Source: Pseudomonadota bacterium (lineage in GTDB: Bacteria; Pseudomonadota; Alphaproteobacteria; Acetobacterales; Acetobacteraceae). Taken from it: DNA of 64,000 bases. Where the stretch lies: positions 95,287-159,286 of the forward strand of contig JAFEFW010000615.1 in assembly GCA_018240405.1 (NCBI GenBank), in the 5' to 3' direction. Within the stretch, counting starts at the first letter, position 1. Every line of letters begins with the position of its first letter. The notes under the pieces are model-generated. The model searched no databases and was not told where the DNA came from. It worked only from the letters and a program-made list of their open reading frames with translations. Below, piece after piece: positions 1 through 9,600 of this stretch. A program made the position numbers and the translations under genes.

Positions 1-335
1 ATGCCGGTCAGCATGTACCGGTTCAGCGCCGGTGGCGGCCGTTCCACGGGCGGTGGCGGCGGTGGCGGCGGCGGTGGCTTCCAGCGCGCCCGGCCAGGAA
101 AGAAAAGCGGGTACTCCGAAATGGCCGGGTAGGAGCGAGCGGGCGCCGACACCGCCGTACCGTCCTTGCTGTCATCGGCGCCCGCGCGTGGTGCGACATG
201 CGGGCCCCGCGCAACGGGGCGCGACGCAATCGGCATCTCCCAGACCGTCAGGAACAGAATGGCGGCCACCAGCAGCGCCGCCAGCCGTAACCCCAGCGGC
301 ACCAGCAGATGCAGGAACTTGCGCTGCTCGACCAT
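1..335 (-). CDS. T2SS GspN/GspC-like inner-membrane protein, 3' end cut by window edge
   Basis: This is the first 111 codons of a gene that runs off the window. Its ATG overlaps the TGA of the upstream gspM (ATGA), so it belongs to the same operon. After a short basic N-terminus comes one hydrophobic segment (about residues 9-30), then a periplasmic linker with a YPLFFPGR motif followed by a run of ten prolines. That layout (one membrane anchor, then a Pro-rich linker) fits the GspC/GspN-type T2SS components, which link the inner-membrane platform to the secretin. The 3' part is missing, so GspC and GspN cannot be separated. The frame is open to base 1. Confidence 0.6.
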   Translation of the reverse strand, partial: MVEQRKFLHLLVPLGLRLAALLVAAILFLTVWEMPIASRPVARGPHVAPRAGADDSKDGTAVSAPARSYPAISEYPLFFPGRARWKPPPPPPPPPPVERPPPALNRYMLTG

Positions 336-901
336 CAGCGGGACGTCCGGATATAGCCGATCACTTCAAGATCGAAGTTCAGGCGGGGCGGTTTATCGCG
401 TGGTACCGTCGTCGGCGCAGTGATGCTCATGCTGTCCACAAACAGCGCCGGCTTGGAGATTTGGATGGCGCTTAGCATGCGCTCGATCGTCTCCAGCGTG
501 CCCTCGACGCTGAAGCGGACACGAACCGCGTGGAGACCACCTTCATCGGTCCCCTGCATGGTCGAGGCGGACCGTACGATACCACCATCGCGTCGGATCG
601 CCTGGCCAAGCTGGTCCTGCATCTGTGCGGCCACCGCCGCATCACTGATGTCCGTCCAGACGCCGCCCCCCTCATCAAGGCGCGTGTCCAGCGAGGCATC
701 CCGTTCCTCCAACAGCGGAATGCGGGAAATTGCCAGGCGCAGCGTCGCCAGTCGATCGGACAGCATGGCGATGTCCCGCTGCCGGTCAGTCACCATCGCC
801 ACCAGAGGCCGCACGACCAGCAGCCATGCCACCAACACCAGCAGCAGCAGGATCAGAACCGCCGCCGCTCGCCGTGCCAGCGCCGTCCACTGCGCATTCA
901 T
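335..901 (-). CDS. gspM: type II secretion system protein GspM
   Basis: 188 aa. A single membrane helix near the N-terminus (about residues 12-30, VLILLLLVLVAWLLVV) is followed by a coiled-coil-like stretch and a small alpha/beta periplasmic domain, the usual GspM layout. GspM binds GspL and forms part of the inner-membrane platform. Its ATG overlaps the stop of gspL by 4 bases and its stop overlaps the next gene, so it is translationally coupled on both sides. Sequence conservation in this family is weak. The call rests on topology, length and position between gspL and a GspN/C-like gene. Confidence 0.75.
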   Translation of the reverse strand: MNAQWTALARRAAAVLILLLLVLVAWLLVVRPLVAMVTDRQRDIAMLSDRLATLRLAISRIPLLEERDASLDTRLDEGGGVWTDISDAAVAAQMQDQLGQAIRRDGGIVRSASTMQGTDEGGLHAVRVRFSVEGTLETIERMLSAIQISKPALFVDSMSITAPTTVPRDKPPRLNFDLEVIGYIRTSR

Positions 902-1980
902 TTCGGATCCTCGATCGACATATCGAACGAAATGTCGAACCGTTCCGTCGTGCCGTCGGCAGACCGCGTAATCGGCGCGCGGAACCGGGGGTTGGTCGTT
1001 GTCGGGTTCTCTTCGAGTTTCGCCACCAGATCGGCGACACGGGGCGAAAAGCCAATGATTTCGACGTTCGAGCCGCGTACGCTCAACTGGCTGATCCAGG
1101 TGTTGCGCGGCACAAGATTGGTCAGTTCGTCAAGCAGCCGCAGGTAATCGGAACTGCGCTGCCGCCGCTGCAGCAGGGCAATGGCGCTCTCGCCGCTGTC
1201 GATCTGCTGCATCAAGTCACGCACGGTCGCAGCCGTTTTGCCGGCCCTGGCAACCTGCTGTTGCAATTCGGCGCGCGCACCATCGAGGCGGTAGACGTAG
1301 GTAGCGTATGCGCCGATCAGCAGCAGCACTGCCGTGGCCTCCAGCCCGTGCCGAACCCAGCGCTCCAGCTTCGTACGGTTGTGCGGATCGCGAGCCCGCC
1401 ACAGCGTCACCGGATCGCTGCCGCCGCGCGCTTGAGCCACAATCACCGTCGGGGTGAGGCCGATCGAGAGCGCCATATCGCGTGCACGTTCCATACTGGC
1501 GCTGGTTGCCACGATCAGGCGCACCGTAATGGTCTTGGCGCCGGCTTCGTAGGGATCGACGGTGTACTCGAATTCGACGTCGCTCGCGGGCAGAGGTACC
1601 AGGCGGTCCAACTGGTGTTGCAGGATCGGCCGCAGCGACGCTTCCGCCGCGACCGGCAGCGTCGTCGACGTTTCGAAAAGCAATGAGCGATCAAGCCGCA
1701 CGACAACGGCGTGGCTCAGCCAGCGCCGCATCACCGTCCGCACATGGCTGCGAATGGCCTCGAGGTCGCCCTGGACCGGCATACGTTCCGGCTCCGCCGC
1801 GCCCCTCGCCCGCAACAGCAGGGTGGCATCGTTGCGGCCAACTTCCAGCACCGCCGGGGCGGCATCGATCCGCCCGAGAAACCGGCGCGGGATCAACGCA
1901 GTCAGCTCATTCAACCACCAGGTGACGCCGCGGCGCACGAACTGCATTGCGTCGTTGCCGAACCAGTCCACACTCGCCAT
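898..1980 (-). CDS. gspL: type II secretion system protein GspL (PilN-like)
   Basis: About 360 aa. The N-terminal half is an actin-like/PilM-type cytoplasmic domain. A membrane helix (ATAVLLLIGAYATYVY) follows, then a coiled coil and a PilN-like periplasmic domain with the recognisable stretch LDELTNLVPRNTWISQL. GspL recruits the GspE ATPase to the membrane. The ATG at 1980 begins 2 bases after the gspJ stop and is preferred; a GTG at 2001 would add 7 residues and overlap gspJ. It overlaps gspM by 4 bases. Confidence 0.8.
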   Translation of the reverse strand: MASVDWFGNDAMQFVRRGVTWWLNELTALIPRRFLGRIDAAPAVLEVGRNDATLLLRARGAAEPERMPVQGDLEAIRSHVRTVMRRWLSHAVVVRLDRSLLFETSTTLPVAAEASLRPILQHQLDRLVPLPASDVEFEYTVDPYEAGAKTITVRLIVATSASMERARDMALSIGLTPTVIVAQARGGSDPVTLWRARDPHNRTKLERWVRHGLEATAVLLLIGAYATYVYRLDGARAELQQQVARAGKTAATVRDLMQQIDSGESAIALLQRRQRSSDYLRLLDELTNLVPRNTWISQLSVRGSNVEIIGFSPRVADLVAKLEENPTTTNPRFRAPITRSADGTTERFDISFDMSIEDPK

Positions 1981-1982
1981 CG

Positions 1983-2654
1983 TCAACGCACCCGCCGGCA
2001 CAAGCTGCTCGATGCATCATAGAGACAAGTTGCGTTTGTCGTCACCCGCGTTGCCAGAATGAGATCAGGCCAAACGCGCGAGCCCCGTCCTGACCGGACG
2101 ACGCTGACGCGGACAAGCTGCGGCAGGCGGTCGCGCTCGACCCAGCGCTCCTGCCAGGCGGGCGGCTGGCCATCCGCGGCGGGGCCGAAATAGGCGAACC
2201 GCACGGACGCCACGCTGTCCAACACAAGCGCCTGGCGAGGATCGCCAACAGGTCCGCCGGGGGCAAGGAGTTGCCAGCGCAGGAACAGGCCTTGCCCGTC
2301 GCCGGCACGGCCAAGACTGAATCGCTGCACGGCGGGCGGTCCATTGCCTTGTGTCGCCGGCTGCGGCGCAACCAGCGTCATGGCATTTGGCTCGCCGTTG
2401 AACAGGATCGTCAGGTTCTTCAGGTCGCTCGAAGCAAAGACTGGCTCAGCCCGGCTGATCGTACGACGCATCAGGCTGCGGACAGCTTCCAGGTCGTCCT
2501 GATCGGCCGTTACAGTCTCCGCCTTACTCCAGGCTCTGGTACCCAGGCGTACGCCATTCGCCACCAGGGTCATCAGCATACCCAGAAGGACGAGTCCGAC
2601 CAGCACCTCGACCAGGGTGAAGCCGCCTGATCGGGCGGCGGAGCGACGCCTCAT
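1983..2654 (-). CDS. gspJ: type II secretion minor pseudopilin GspJ
   Basis: 223 aa. It has a type IV prepilin-like N-terminus: a short basic leader ending in Gly, then FTLVEVLVGLVLLGML with Glu at +5, the substrate of the GspO/PilD peptidase. The C-terminal domain contains DSVASVRFAYFG, typical of GspJ. GspJ caps the pseudopilus together with GspI and GspK. It overlaps gspI by 4 bases. The next gene is gspL directly, so no gspK lies in its usual place after gspJ. Confidence 0.85.
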   Translation of the reverse strand: MRRRSAARSGGFTLVEVLVGLVLLGMLMTLVANGVRLGTRAWSKAETVTADQDDLEAVRSLMRRTISRAEPVFASSDLKNLTILFNGEPNAMTLVAPQPATQGNGPPAVQRFSLGRAGDGQGLFLRWQLLAPGGPVGDPRQALVLDSVASVRFAYFGPAADGQPPAWQERWVERDRLPQLVRVSVVRSGRGSRVWPDLILATRVTTNATCLYDASSSLCRRVR

Positions 2655-3058
2655 GACGCGCCGCGCATGGCGACCCGCACTGTACTAAGTTGCACCTGAC
2701 GGAGATTGCGGCGGTCCATCCAGGCAATCGTGACCCGCACGACATAGCCGGTCAGCAAGCCCGTCGTTGGCGCCGGGCCCTCATATGGCGCGGTCTGCAC
2801 CAGCCAGGTGAAGCCGTCTTCGGTCCGGCCACGTACTTCGTCATTGCCCAGCGGAATATCGGCGCCGACGCGGTTGAGCGTGGACTGCGCCAGGGCCAGT
2901 GCCTCGGCCTCGGTATGGCCGCGGCCAAGCCGGTCGAGCGCGCCGGACAAGGCCTGAAAGGCGGTCGCGGACAGTATCGCGACGATTGCCAGCGCAACCA
3001 TCAGCTCCAGGAGCGTAAAGCCACGCTGTGCCGCGGGCGTGCTGCCGTGGTCAGCCAC
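2651..3058 (-). CDS. gspI: type II secretion minor pseudopilin GspI
   Basis: 135 aa, the usual GspI size. The prepilin motif RGFTLLELMVALAIVAIL follows a 12-residue leader, with cleavage predicted after Gly13. The short C-terminal domain includes TIAWMDRRNLRQVQLSTV. GspI is the core minor pseudopilin that starts assembly of the pseudopilus tip with GspJ and GspK. Its start overlaps the end of gspH by 8 bases and its end overlaps gspJ by 4, so the pseudopilin genes form a tightly coupled block. Confidence 0.85.
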   Translation of the reverse strand: MADHGSTPAAQRGFTLLELMVALAIVAILSATAFQALSGALDRLGRGHTEAEALALAQSTLNRVGADIPLGNDEVRGRTEDGFTWLVQTAPYEGPAPTTGLLTGYVVRVTIAWMDRRNLRQVQLSTVRVAMRGAS

Positions 3059-3500
3059 TGATGTGGACCCGTCCGGTCAGCCAGTCGATCTCGATCACCG
3101 CGGCGCCTCCTCGGTGCCACAGTGCGATGCGCATCGGCTCGCTGCTGCCGTCAGGCTGGAAGCGGAAACGAACGATGCCGTTCGGATCAGCCAGATTACC
3201 GGGAGCAATTTCGACCCGGTCCACGACGCCCGGCAACTGTTGAACACCGGCGCGGGCCGTCGTGCCGTAGCGGCGCTGGCGGATGTCGAACACCACCTCG
3301 ACCGCAGCCTCACTCCTCAAGGCTTGTGTCCGAGCCTCACGCAGATGAGCAATGACGTCGTTGGCTGCGGCGCGCAGGCGGCTGCCATCAATGCCTGAGA
3401 CGATCGCCGGTACGGCCAGCATGGCGATGCCGAGAACCGCCATCACCACCATCATTTCGATAATGGTAAAGCCCGGACTGTGGCGATGCGGCCTTGGCAT
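3051..3500 (-). CDS. gspH: type II secretion pseudopilin GspH (GspH/FimT)
   Basis: 149 aa with the prepilin motif PGFTIIEMMVVMAVLGIAML and the following helix DVIAHLREARTQALRSE that is diagnostic of the GspH/FimT domain. It lacks the calcium-site and Trp-Gly-Pro-Tyr features of the major pseudopilin GspG, so it is a minor pseudopilin. It lies 6 bases downstream of gspF. In most T2SS operons gspG sits between gspF and gspH; here there is no room for it. Confidence 0.82.
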   Translation of the reverse strand: MPRPHRHSPGFTIIEMMVVMAVLGIAMLAVPAIVSGIDGSRLRAAANDVIAHLREARTQALRSEAAVEVVFDIRQRRYGTTARAGVQQLPGVVDRVEIAPGNLADPNGIVRFRFQPDGSSEPMRIALWHRGGAAVIEIDWLTGRVHISG

Positions 3501-3506
3501 GGAGCA

Positions 3507-4721
3507 CTACGAGGCGAGGTCGCTGATGCTGACCATCGCGGCCATCACCGCGGCCATGATGAGGGCGACGATACCACCCATCGCGACAGTGATTCCCGGC
3601 ACCAGCAACGCCATCGCACGTTCGACCGAACGCTCCACCTCATGGTCATAGATGTCGGCGATCTGCGCCAGCATCTCCTCGAGCTTGCCGGTTTCTTCGC
3701 CGATCTGGATCAGTTGCACGGCGAGGTTGGGGAAGCAGCCGGTGTCGGCCAGTGCCTGCGCCAGCGCCTCGCCTTCCTTGAAGCGGGCAGCAAGCTGTTC
3801 GATCGCCTCAACGAAGACACGATTACCGACAGTGGCGCCAGCCAGTGCGAGAGCGCGGGCTGCGGGCACGCCGTTTGACAGCAACACGGCCAGGCTGCGG
3901 CAGAGACGGCTGACCTCGAACCGCGTCATCAGGCTGCCGATCAGCGGCAGCCGCAGCAACACGCGGTCGCGCAGTTCCAGCACGCTGGACAGCTTGGTCA
4001 GCCGCTGGCCGCCCAGCACGCCGACGGCAATGGTCAGCAGCATGCCACGCCAATGCTCGCGCAGGCCCTGGCTGGCCCATAGCACCAGCTTGGTTGCGGT
4101 CGGCAGCTTGTCGCCAGCATCGGCAAACATCGATTCGAATTGCGGGATGACCAGGGTCAGGATCAGCGTGACCGATCCGACTGCGACGATGATCAGAATC
4201 ACCGGATAGATCAGCGACGAAACGACCTTCTGGCGGATCGCCTCCGATCGCACCAGGAAGTCGGCGACACGAGCCAGCACGGCTTTCAGCGCGCCGCCTT
4301 CCTCACCGGCACGCACCATGCTGATGCAAAGCGGCGGGAACACGTCGTCCTGCGCCTGCATCGACTCGGCCAGGCTGGCGCCGTCGCGCACCTTGTCCAG
4401 CAGGCGCTCAACAATCTTGCGGCTGCGCGCATCGTCGGTGAGGCCAGTGAGAATTTCCAGCGCGCGGTCCAGCGGCAGACTGGCGTTCAGCAGGCGGGTC
4501 AGTTGCTGGATGAACAGCGCCAAGCCGCCGGAGGGAAAGCCGGTGCGGCCGGTCAATGTGATGCGGAATCGGGAGCCCGCGACGCGCTTTTCGACCGCCT
4601 CGATCGGCAGCAACGCCTGTTCGTTCAGGCGGGCGATGGCCGCAGCGACATTGGGCGCGTCCAATTCGCCGGTGACGGTATCACCGGCGGGGGAGAGCGC
4701 TTCGTACTGGAACACTGGCAT
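3507..4721 (-). CDS. gspF: type II secretion inner-membrane platform protein GspF
   Basis: 404 aa, full length. The N-terminus MPVFQYEALSPAGDTVTGELDA is typical. There are two tandem GspF cytoplasmic domains, each with a conserved helix near a RAGEEGG / QIGEETGKLEEML motif, and three membrane helices (about 170-192, 220-240 and 375-395). GspF is the polytopic platform protein that works with the GspE ATPase to drive pseudopilus growth. The ATG at 4721 lies about 100 bases downstream of gspE. Confidence 0.93.
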   Translation of the reverse strand: MPVFQYEALSPAGDTVTGELDAPNVAAAIARLNEQALLPIEAVEKRVAGSRFRITLTGRTGFPSGGLALFIQQLTRLLNASLPLDRALEILTGLTDDARSRKIVERLLDKVRDGASLAESMQAQDDVFPPLCISMVRAGEEGGALKAVLARVADFLVRSEAIRQKVVSSLIYPVILIIVAVGSVTLILTLVIPQFESMFADAGDKLPTATKLVLWASQGLREHWRGMLLTIAVGVLGGQRLTKLSSVLELRDRVLLRLPLIGSLMTRFEVSRLCRSLAVLLSNGVPAARALALAGATVGNRVFVEAIEQLAARFKEGEALAQALADTGCFPNLAVQLIQIGEETGKLEEMLAQIADIYDHEVERSVERAMALLVPGITVAMGGIVALIMAAVMAAMVSISDLAS

Positions 4722-4824
4722 CGGCTAGAGCGCCATATCGGCTACGCTCCTGCCGATCTGGGCTGCTGGTGCCGGCCCTGACGAGGGAGCGACGGTGGGC
4801 ACATCCTTGGGTCGCCGCCCATCA

Positions 4825-6528
4825 TCAAACATCGCGCGTGACGCGCAAGATTTCCTCGAACGTCGTAATTCCGGCGAGGGCCTTGCGCATGCCATGGGCA
4901 TACATCGTCTGCATGCCGTTCTCGATGGCCGCTGCCTGAATTTCCCGCGCCTCGGCTCTGCGCAGCACCAGCGCCCGGATCGTATCGTCCGTGACCATCA
5001 GCTCCAGGATCATGGTCCGGCCGGCGTAGCCGCTGCCGTTGCAGGACGGACAGCCAGCCGGCCGGTAGAGCACGGGTTCCTTGTCGGTCAGCGCACGCAG
5101 TTCCAGCCGCTTCACCAGTTCCTCATCCGGCGCAAACGGCTCCCGGCATTCCGGACACAGTCGCCGCACCAGGCGCTGTGCCAAAACGGCGTTGATGGTA
5201 GAGGTCAGCAGATAGTGCTCGATCCCCATGTCCAGCAGGCGCGTCATTGCACTGGCTGCGTCATTGGTGTGCACCGTGGACAGCACCAGGTGGCCGGTCA
5301 GTGCCGCCTGTACGGCAATCTGCGCCGTTTCCAGATCACGGATCTCGCCGATCATCATGATGTCCGGGTCCTGACGCAGGAAGCTGCGCAGGGCAGAGGC
5401 GAAGGTCAGGCCGATATCCGACTTCATCTGCACCTGGTTGACGCCGTTCAGCACGTATTCAACCGGATCTTCGGCGGTCAGGATCTTGCTCTCCGGCTTG
5501 TTCAACCGGGTCAGCGCCGCATACAGCGTGGTGGTCTTGCCGCTGCCGGTCGGGCCGGTGACCAGGACGATGCCGTGCGGGCGGAACAGGCATTCCAGGA
5601 ATGTGGGCAGCTGCGAATCATCGAAGCCCAGCGCTTCAAAATCCAATGCCAGATTGCCGCGGTCGAGGATACGCAGCACCACGCTCTCGCCATGGATCGC
5701 CGGCGTGGTGGAGACCCGGAAGTCGATCTCCTTGCCGCGCACCGCCAGCCGGATGCGGCCGTCCTGCGCCAGGCGCCGTTCCGCGATGTTCAGCTTCGCC
5801 ATGATCTTGATGCGGGAGATGATGGCGCTGCGCAGGCGCGCCGGCGGGCTTTCCATCTCCTTCAACACGCCGTCGATGCGGTAGCGGACGCGCAGCCCGG
5901 CTTCCGTCGCCTCGATATGAATATCCGACGCCCGCATCTCCACCGCCCGGCTGATGAAGGTGTTCACCAGGCGGATGACCGGCGCCTCACTCGCCAGGTC
6001 CTTCAGCCGTTCCAGGTCGGATTCGCGGTCGGAATCGTCGCGTTCGCCCGCTGCATCGGAGATCTCATCGATCGTCGAACGGCCGCGGTTGTAGAGGCGT
6101 TCCTGCGCCGCATCGATATCGGACGGCACCGCAGCGCGTCGCAGCACCGTCTTACCCAGGGCAAATTCCAGCGCCTGAATGGCATTGTCGTCCAGGGGAT
6201 CGGCCATTGCGGCAGTGACGGTGGTGTCCGTCTCCGCCAGCGGCACGATGCGAACGCGCTTAAGATAGGCGAGTTGTAGCCGATCCGGGGCGACCGGTTC
6301 CGCGGGAAAGTCATCCGGCGCGATCAGTGGGGTGCCAAGGAACGCAGCGTAGGCGCCGGCGAGGTCGCGATCGGAGATCAAACCTAGCTTCGAGGCGATG
6401 AGGTCGAGGCGATCGCCGCTTTCGGCCTGCAGGCGGCGCACACGCTCCAGCGCGGCACCCGCCAGCAAGCCACGGCTGGTGAGCACCGACGCCAGATCGG
6501 GACGGTCAGTCAGGACATCATCGGCCAT
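4825..6528 (-). CDS. gspE: type II secretion ATPase GspE
   Basis: 567 aa. An N-terminal MshEN/GspE-N domain (about 1-150) precedes the secretion ATPase core. Visible motifs are Walker A GPTGSGKTTT (about 325-334), an Asp box around TAEDPVEY, Walker B DIMMIGEIRD (about 389-398), a His box (LSTVHTND), and a zinc site made of CPEC (about 458-461) and CPSC (about 493-496). It powers pseudopilus extension from the cytoplasmic face of the inner membrane. It is the first gsp gene of the operon and lies 91 bases downstream of the G8-domain gene on the same strand. Confidence 0.95.
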   Translation of the reverse strand: MADDVLTDRPDLASVLTSRGLLAGAALERVRRLQAESGDRLDLIASKLGLISDRDLAGAYAAFLGTPLIAPDDFPAEPVAPDRLQLAYLKRVRIVPLAETDTTVTAAMADPLDDNAIQALEFALGKTVLRRAAVPSDIDAAQERLYNRGRSTIDEISDAAGERDDSDRESDLERLKDLASEAPVIRLVNTFISRAVEMRASDIHIEATEAGLRVRYRIDGVLKEMESPPARLRSAIISRIKIMAKLNIAERRLAQDGRIRLAVRGKEIDFRVSTTPAIHGESVVLRILDRGNLALDFEALGFDDSQLPTFLECLFRPHGIVLVTGPTGSGKTTTLYAALTRLNKPESKILTAEDPVEYVLNGVNQVQMKSDIGLTFASALRSFLRQDPDIMMIGEIRDLETAQIAVQAALTGHLVLSTVHTNDAASAMTRLLDMGIEHYLLTSTINAVLAQRLVRRLCPECREPFAPDEELVKRLELRALTDKEPVLYRPAGCPSCNGSGYAGRTMILELMVTDDTIRALVLRRAEAREIQAAAIENGMQTMYAHGMRKALAGITTFEEILRVTRDV

Positions 6529-6550
6529 AACGCGATCATAGTAATGTCTT

Positions 6551-6574
6551 ATCCGGACTTATGCACGTCCGGAT
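6551..6574 (-). promoter_or_regulatory. 8-bp inverted repeat between the G8-domain gene and gspE
   Basis: ATCCGGAC (6551-6558) and GTCCGGAT (6567-6574) form a perfect 8-bp stem with an 8-base loop. It fills most of the 91-base gap between two genes read on the minus strand. No T-run follows on the minus strand, so it is a weak terminator at best. It may instead be an mRNA-processing or attenuation hairpin, or an operator for gspE. Confidence 0.35.
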
Positions 6575-6619
6575 GGTCCGGCGCGACATTGAGCGGGGTT
6601 GGGCTGCCACGCTCATGCA

Positions 6620-9600
6620 TCACTGGGGCAGACCATCCAGGTCTGCGATGTTCGGCACCGGACACCCGGGCAGGCCCGGCGTCTGCGCATCCGTATAGGT
6701 GCACACCCCAGCAGGCACCGTCGCCCCGGTGAACATCTTCAACCATGGGCTGCCCGCGGCACTTGGGAAGGCCGCCACCTTCGGCCGCTTGTTCTGACCG
6801 TCAGCCGCGAACGTACCCGGCAGCGTGAAGGAGAAGCCGAGGCAGCCCTCATCCGGACAATCTATCTGCCGCTGAGCCCAGTTCTTGCAGGTCTTCTCAC
6901 ATATGTCGGCGAGCTTGGGGTTCAACAGAAGCCGGGGATCGTCTTTCAAGCCACAGCCACAGGAACCCGTTGAGCTATCGGCCGAGCAGAAGGCCTTGGG
7001 GCGGCAGGTTTCAGTCCGACCAGGAAGTTTGGGATTAAAGCTGTACTTCTGGCCGTTGATCGTCGTCGAACCGTCATTGGCGATGCCGGTGAGATCGACT
7101 GCCACTTCCAGGATTTCCAGCGGCCCGTTGGTCGGGTTGGTGTCACCCGCGCGGTTGATCATTCGCGTCGTGAAGATCGTGCCGGGAAGGGAGAACACCG
7201 TCTTATCAAAGTTGATCGTGTCTGGGTGCATCAGCACTCCCTGCATGGAACTCGTCTGGAAGTCCTTGCCGACGTAGATCTGGTAGGTCTGCTTTACACG
7301 GTTAGTCGCGTACACGAAGAACACGTAGTAGGTCTGATTGGGAAGGAACACGTTGACGCTGCGCTGCTGACACGGCCCGGAGGTCCGGATGTTGCAGTCG
7401 ACATAGGACGCTGTCGAGTCGGCTGCACTCCCGAGATCAATAGTATCATTTTGCCCTTCAAAGGCGCCGATCTGGTCCTTCGGATGCGTTGTATCGATGT
7501 AGTATTTTCCATTGTTCGCCGTCAGCACACTTCTCTGCCAGGTAGCGGTGCCTGCCATACGGATGAATGGGAAGTTGCACTTCGGAGCGTCAGGACTTTT
7601 GTCACAGCCGAGCTGTGTCCACTTCTGCCATTCGCGGGTCGTGCTCGTCGCCGAACCATCGGTCAGATACTGGCGATAAATTGGTACGCCGAAGCAGTAA
7701 GGTCCGGTACAATCCTTCGACCACGCGCCGCCCCGGCCAACGTTCGCCGTGTATCGCTTGCTGTCTTTCGGTGACTCTACAGTATCCTTCTCCGACCCAC
7801 ATGCCGTATCCTTATCGTTACCGAGCGTCGCGCAGTCTGGGTAGATAACCGTTGTGAGATACTCGTAGGGACTTGTGCGCGCACTGGGTGGTGCCGGCGG
7901 AAGTGTCTCATTGGCGCCGCCACACGCGATCTTCGGCAGGACACCAACGTTCGCCAGGCACTCGGCTGCCTGTATCGGCCCTCCGAAATAGGGGTCGTCA
8001 TTGACGGATACAGTACCGGAAAATCCGGTCAGGCTGCCGTCATCATCAACCAGCACAGTCTGCCGGTCGATATCGGTGAACCCGTTGAATATCCCCGTGC
8101 TGTTCGGTGGCAGACGCGGGTCGTTCGGCGGCGTCGGCAAACTGGGGGTCGGATAGCCCGAAAACAGGGACGTAAACTTTGTCCCGTCCGTCATGTACGA
8201 TCCTCTCACGAACACGGGAGAGATCACGTAGTGTCTTATATCGACGTTGTTGAAGTATAAGTTCGACGAGTTGAAAGCCACCGGGTAGTAGAACCCGTTC
8301 GGCTGCTTCCAGCCGATCGCCGCATGCGGCAGGTACGGCGGCTTCCCTTTGTCCGGCGGTTGCGTGTAGTACCGCACGCCAGGAACACCAGTATAGATGC
8401 AGTCGGCGGGCGACTGACACAGTGTCGTCTTGATGTTCAGGAACGCGTTATAATCCTCGTATGCCGGCCCATCGTAAACATTAAACATGCGCTGGCCAGC
8501 GCCCCAGTTGGCACGGTGGAAGCCGATGCCCTGCGCAACGTTCATGCACGGACCGCTGAACAAGCAGTCAAGCGTACCCATCGGATTGAATGGCCCTCGC
8601 ACGTCGGCATAGGTGCTCCATGCCTCGCCACTCGGATCATTCTGTTGCGGCTGCGTAGCACCGACGAAAATCGAGTGACTTGCCAATTGCCACAATCCGG
8701 CCGGAGCGGAAGACCGCGTGTAGTCGCCGCCGGAAACGAAGGTCAGGCCCGCGCTCTGAACGTCGCTGAGAAAGCTGTGGTCGTACAGAAACCAGCCGGG
8801 CGTCCGCAACCACACCGCGGAGAAGTTCGTCTCGGCGAAATTGAATGAGGACGTATAGTGGTCGACGATCGTGATGGCACAATGATCCGGCGCGGAATTG
8901 TCGCACTTCGCAACGGTCTCTATGTTGCAGCCGGTATCGCCAGGCGCGCACACGGTCGGCGTCCGGTTGCCGCCAATGTTCGGATAATACATGTCATTGG
9001 GGACGTCCGCAGTTGCGGTTGTCGCCGGCGGCGCGTAGCTCGGCACCGGTGTCAATTGGGATGGTTTGCCCGCATTTGGGTCTGGGGGTTGAAAAGTCGC
9101 CTGCTCCAGACTGACCTGTCCGATCAAGGCACCGCACGGTGACGGATCGGTCACAGTATTCAGCGATGTCATCGCCGAGGAGCAGTAGTTGCGAAAGAAA
9201 GTCCGAACCGGGCTCTCGCCGCCCGGGCGGGCTGAATAGCCGAACCCGCTCCAGTTCTGCCGTGCCATGGCCATTGGCGGCCGATGCGCCGGATCATGGT
9301 ACGGCGCGTCCACCATGTCGCCGTTGGTGAACATGTTGTGCAGCCAAAAGCAGGCACCGCAGGCTCCGGTGCCAACGGCCATGTTCCCCACAAAGTCATT
9401 CCACCCGTTGGTGATCCAGAACACGGTGGGGTGCATCACGTCTGACCGCCCGCGTACTTGCGCCGTGTTGTCCACATTGTCGGCAAGGATGCCCGGAATA
9501 GTGCGATCGTTCAGCGGTCCGAGCACCGCCGCTCGGGCCAGAATGCCGATGTTCGAGTAGAATCTGTTGGTGGTTTCCGCCCCGCTCTCCAGGAAGAAGC

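Noticed and set aside
4795-6279. 494-codon open frame on the plus strand opposite gspE
   Set aside because: It is antisense to a gene with complete ATPase motifs and has no recognisable domain.
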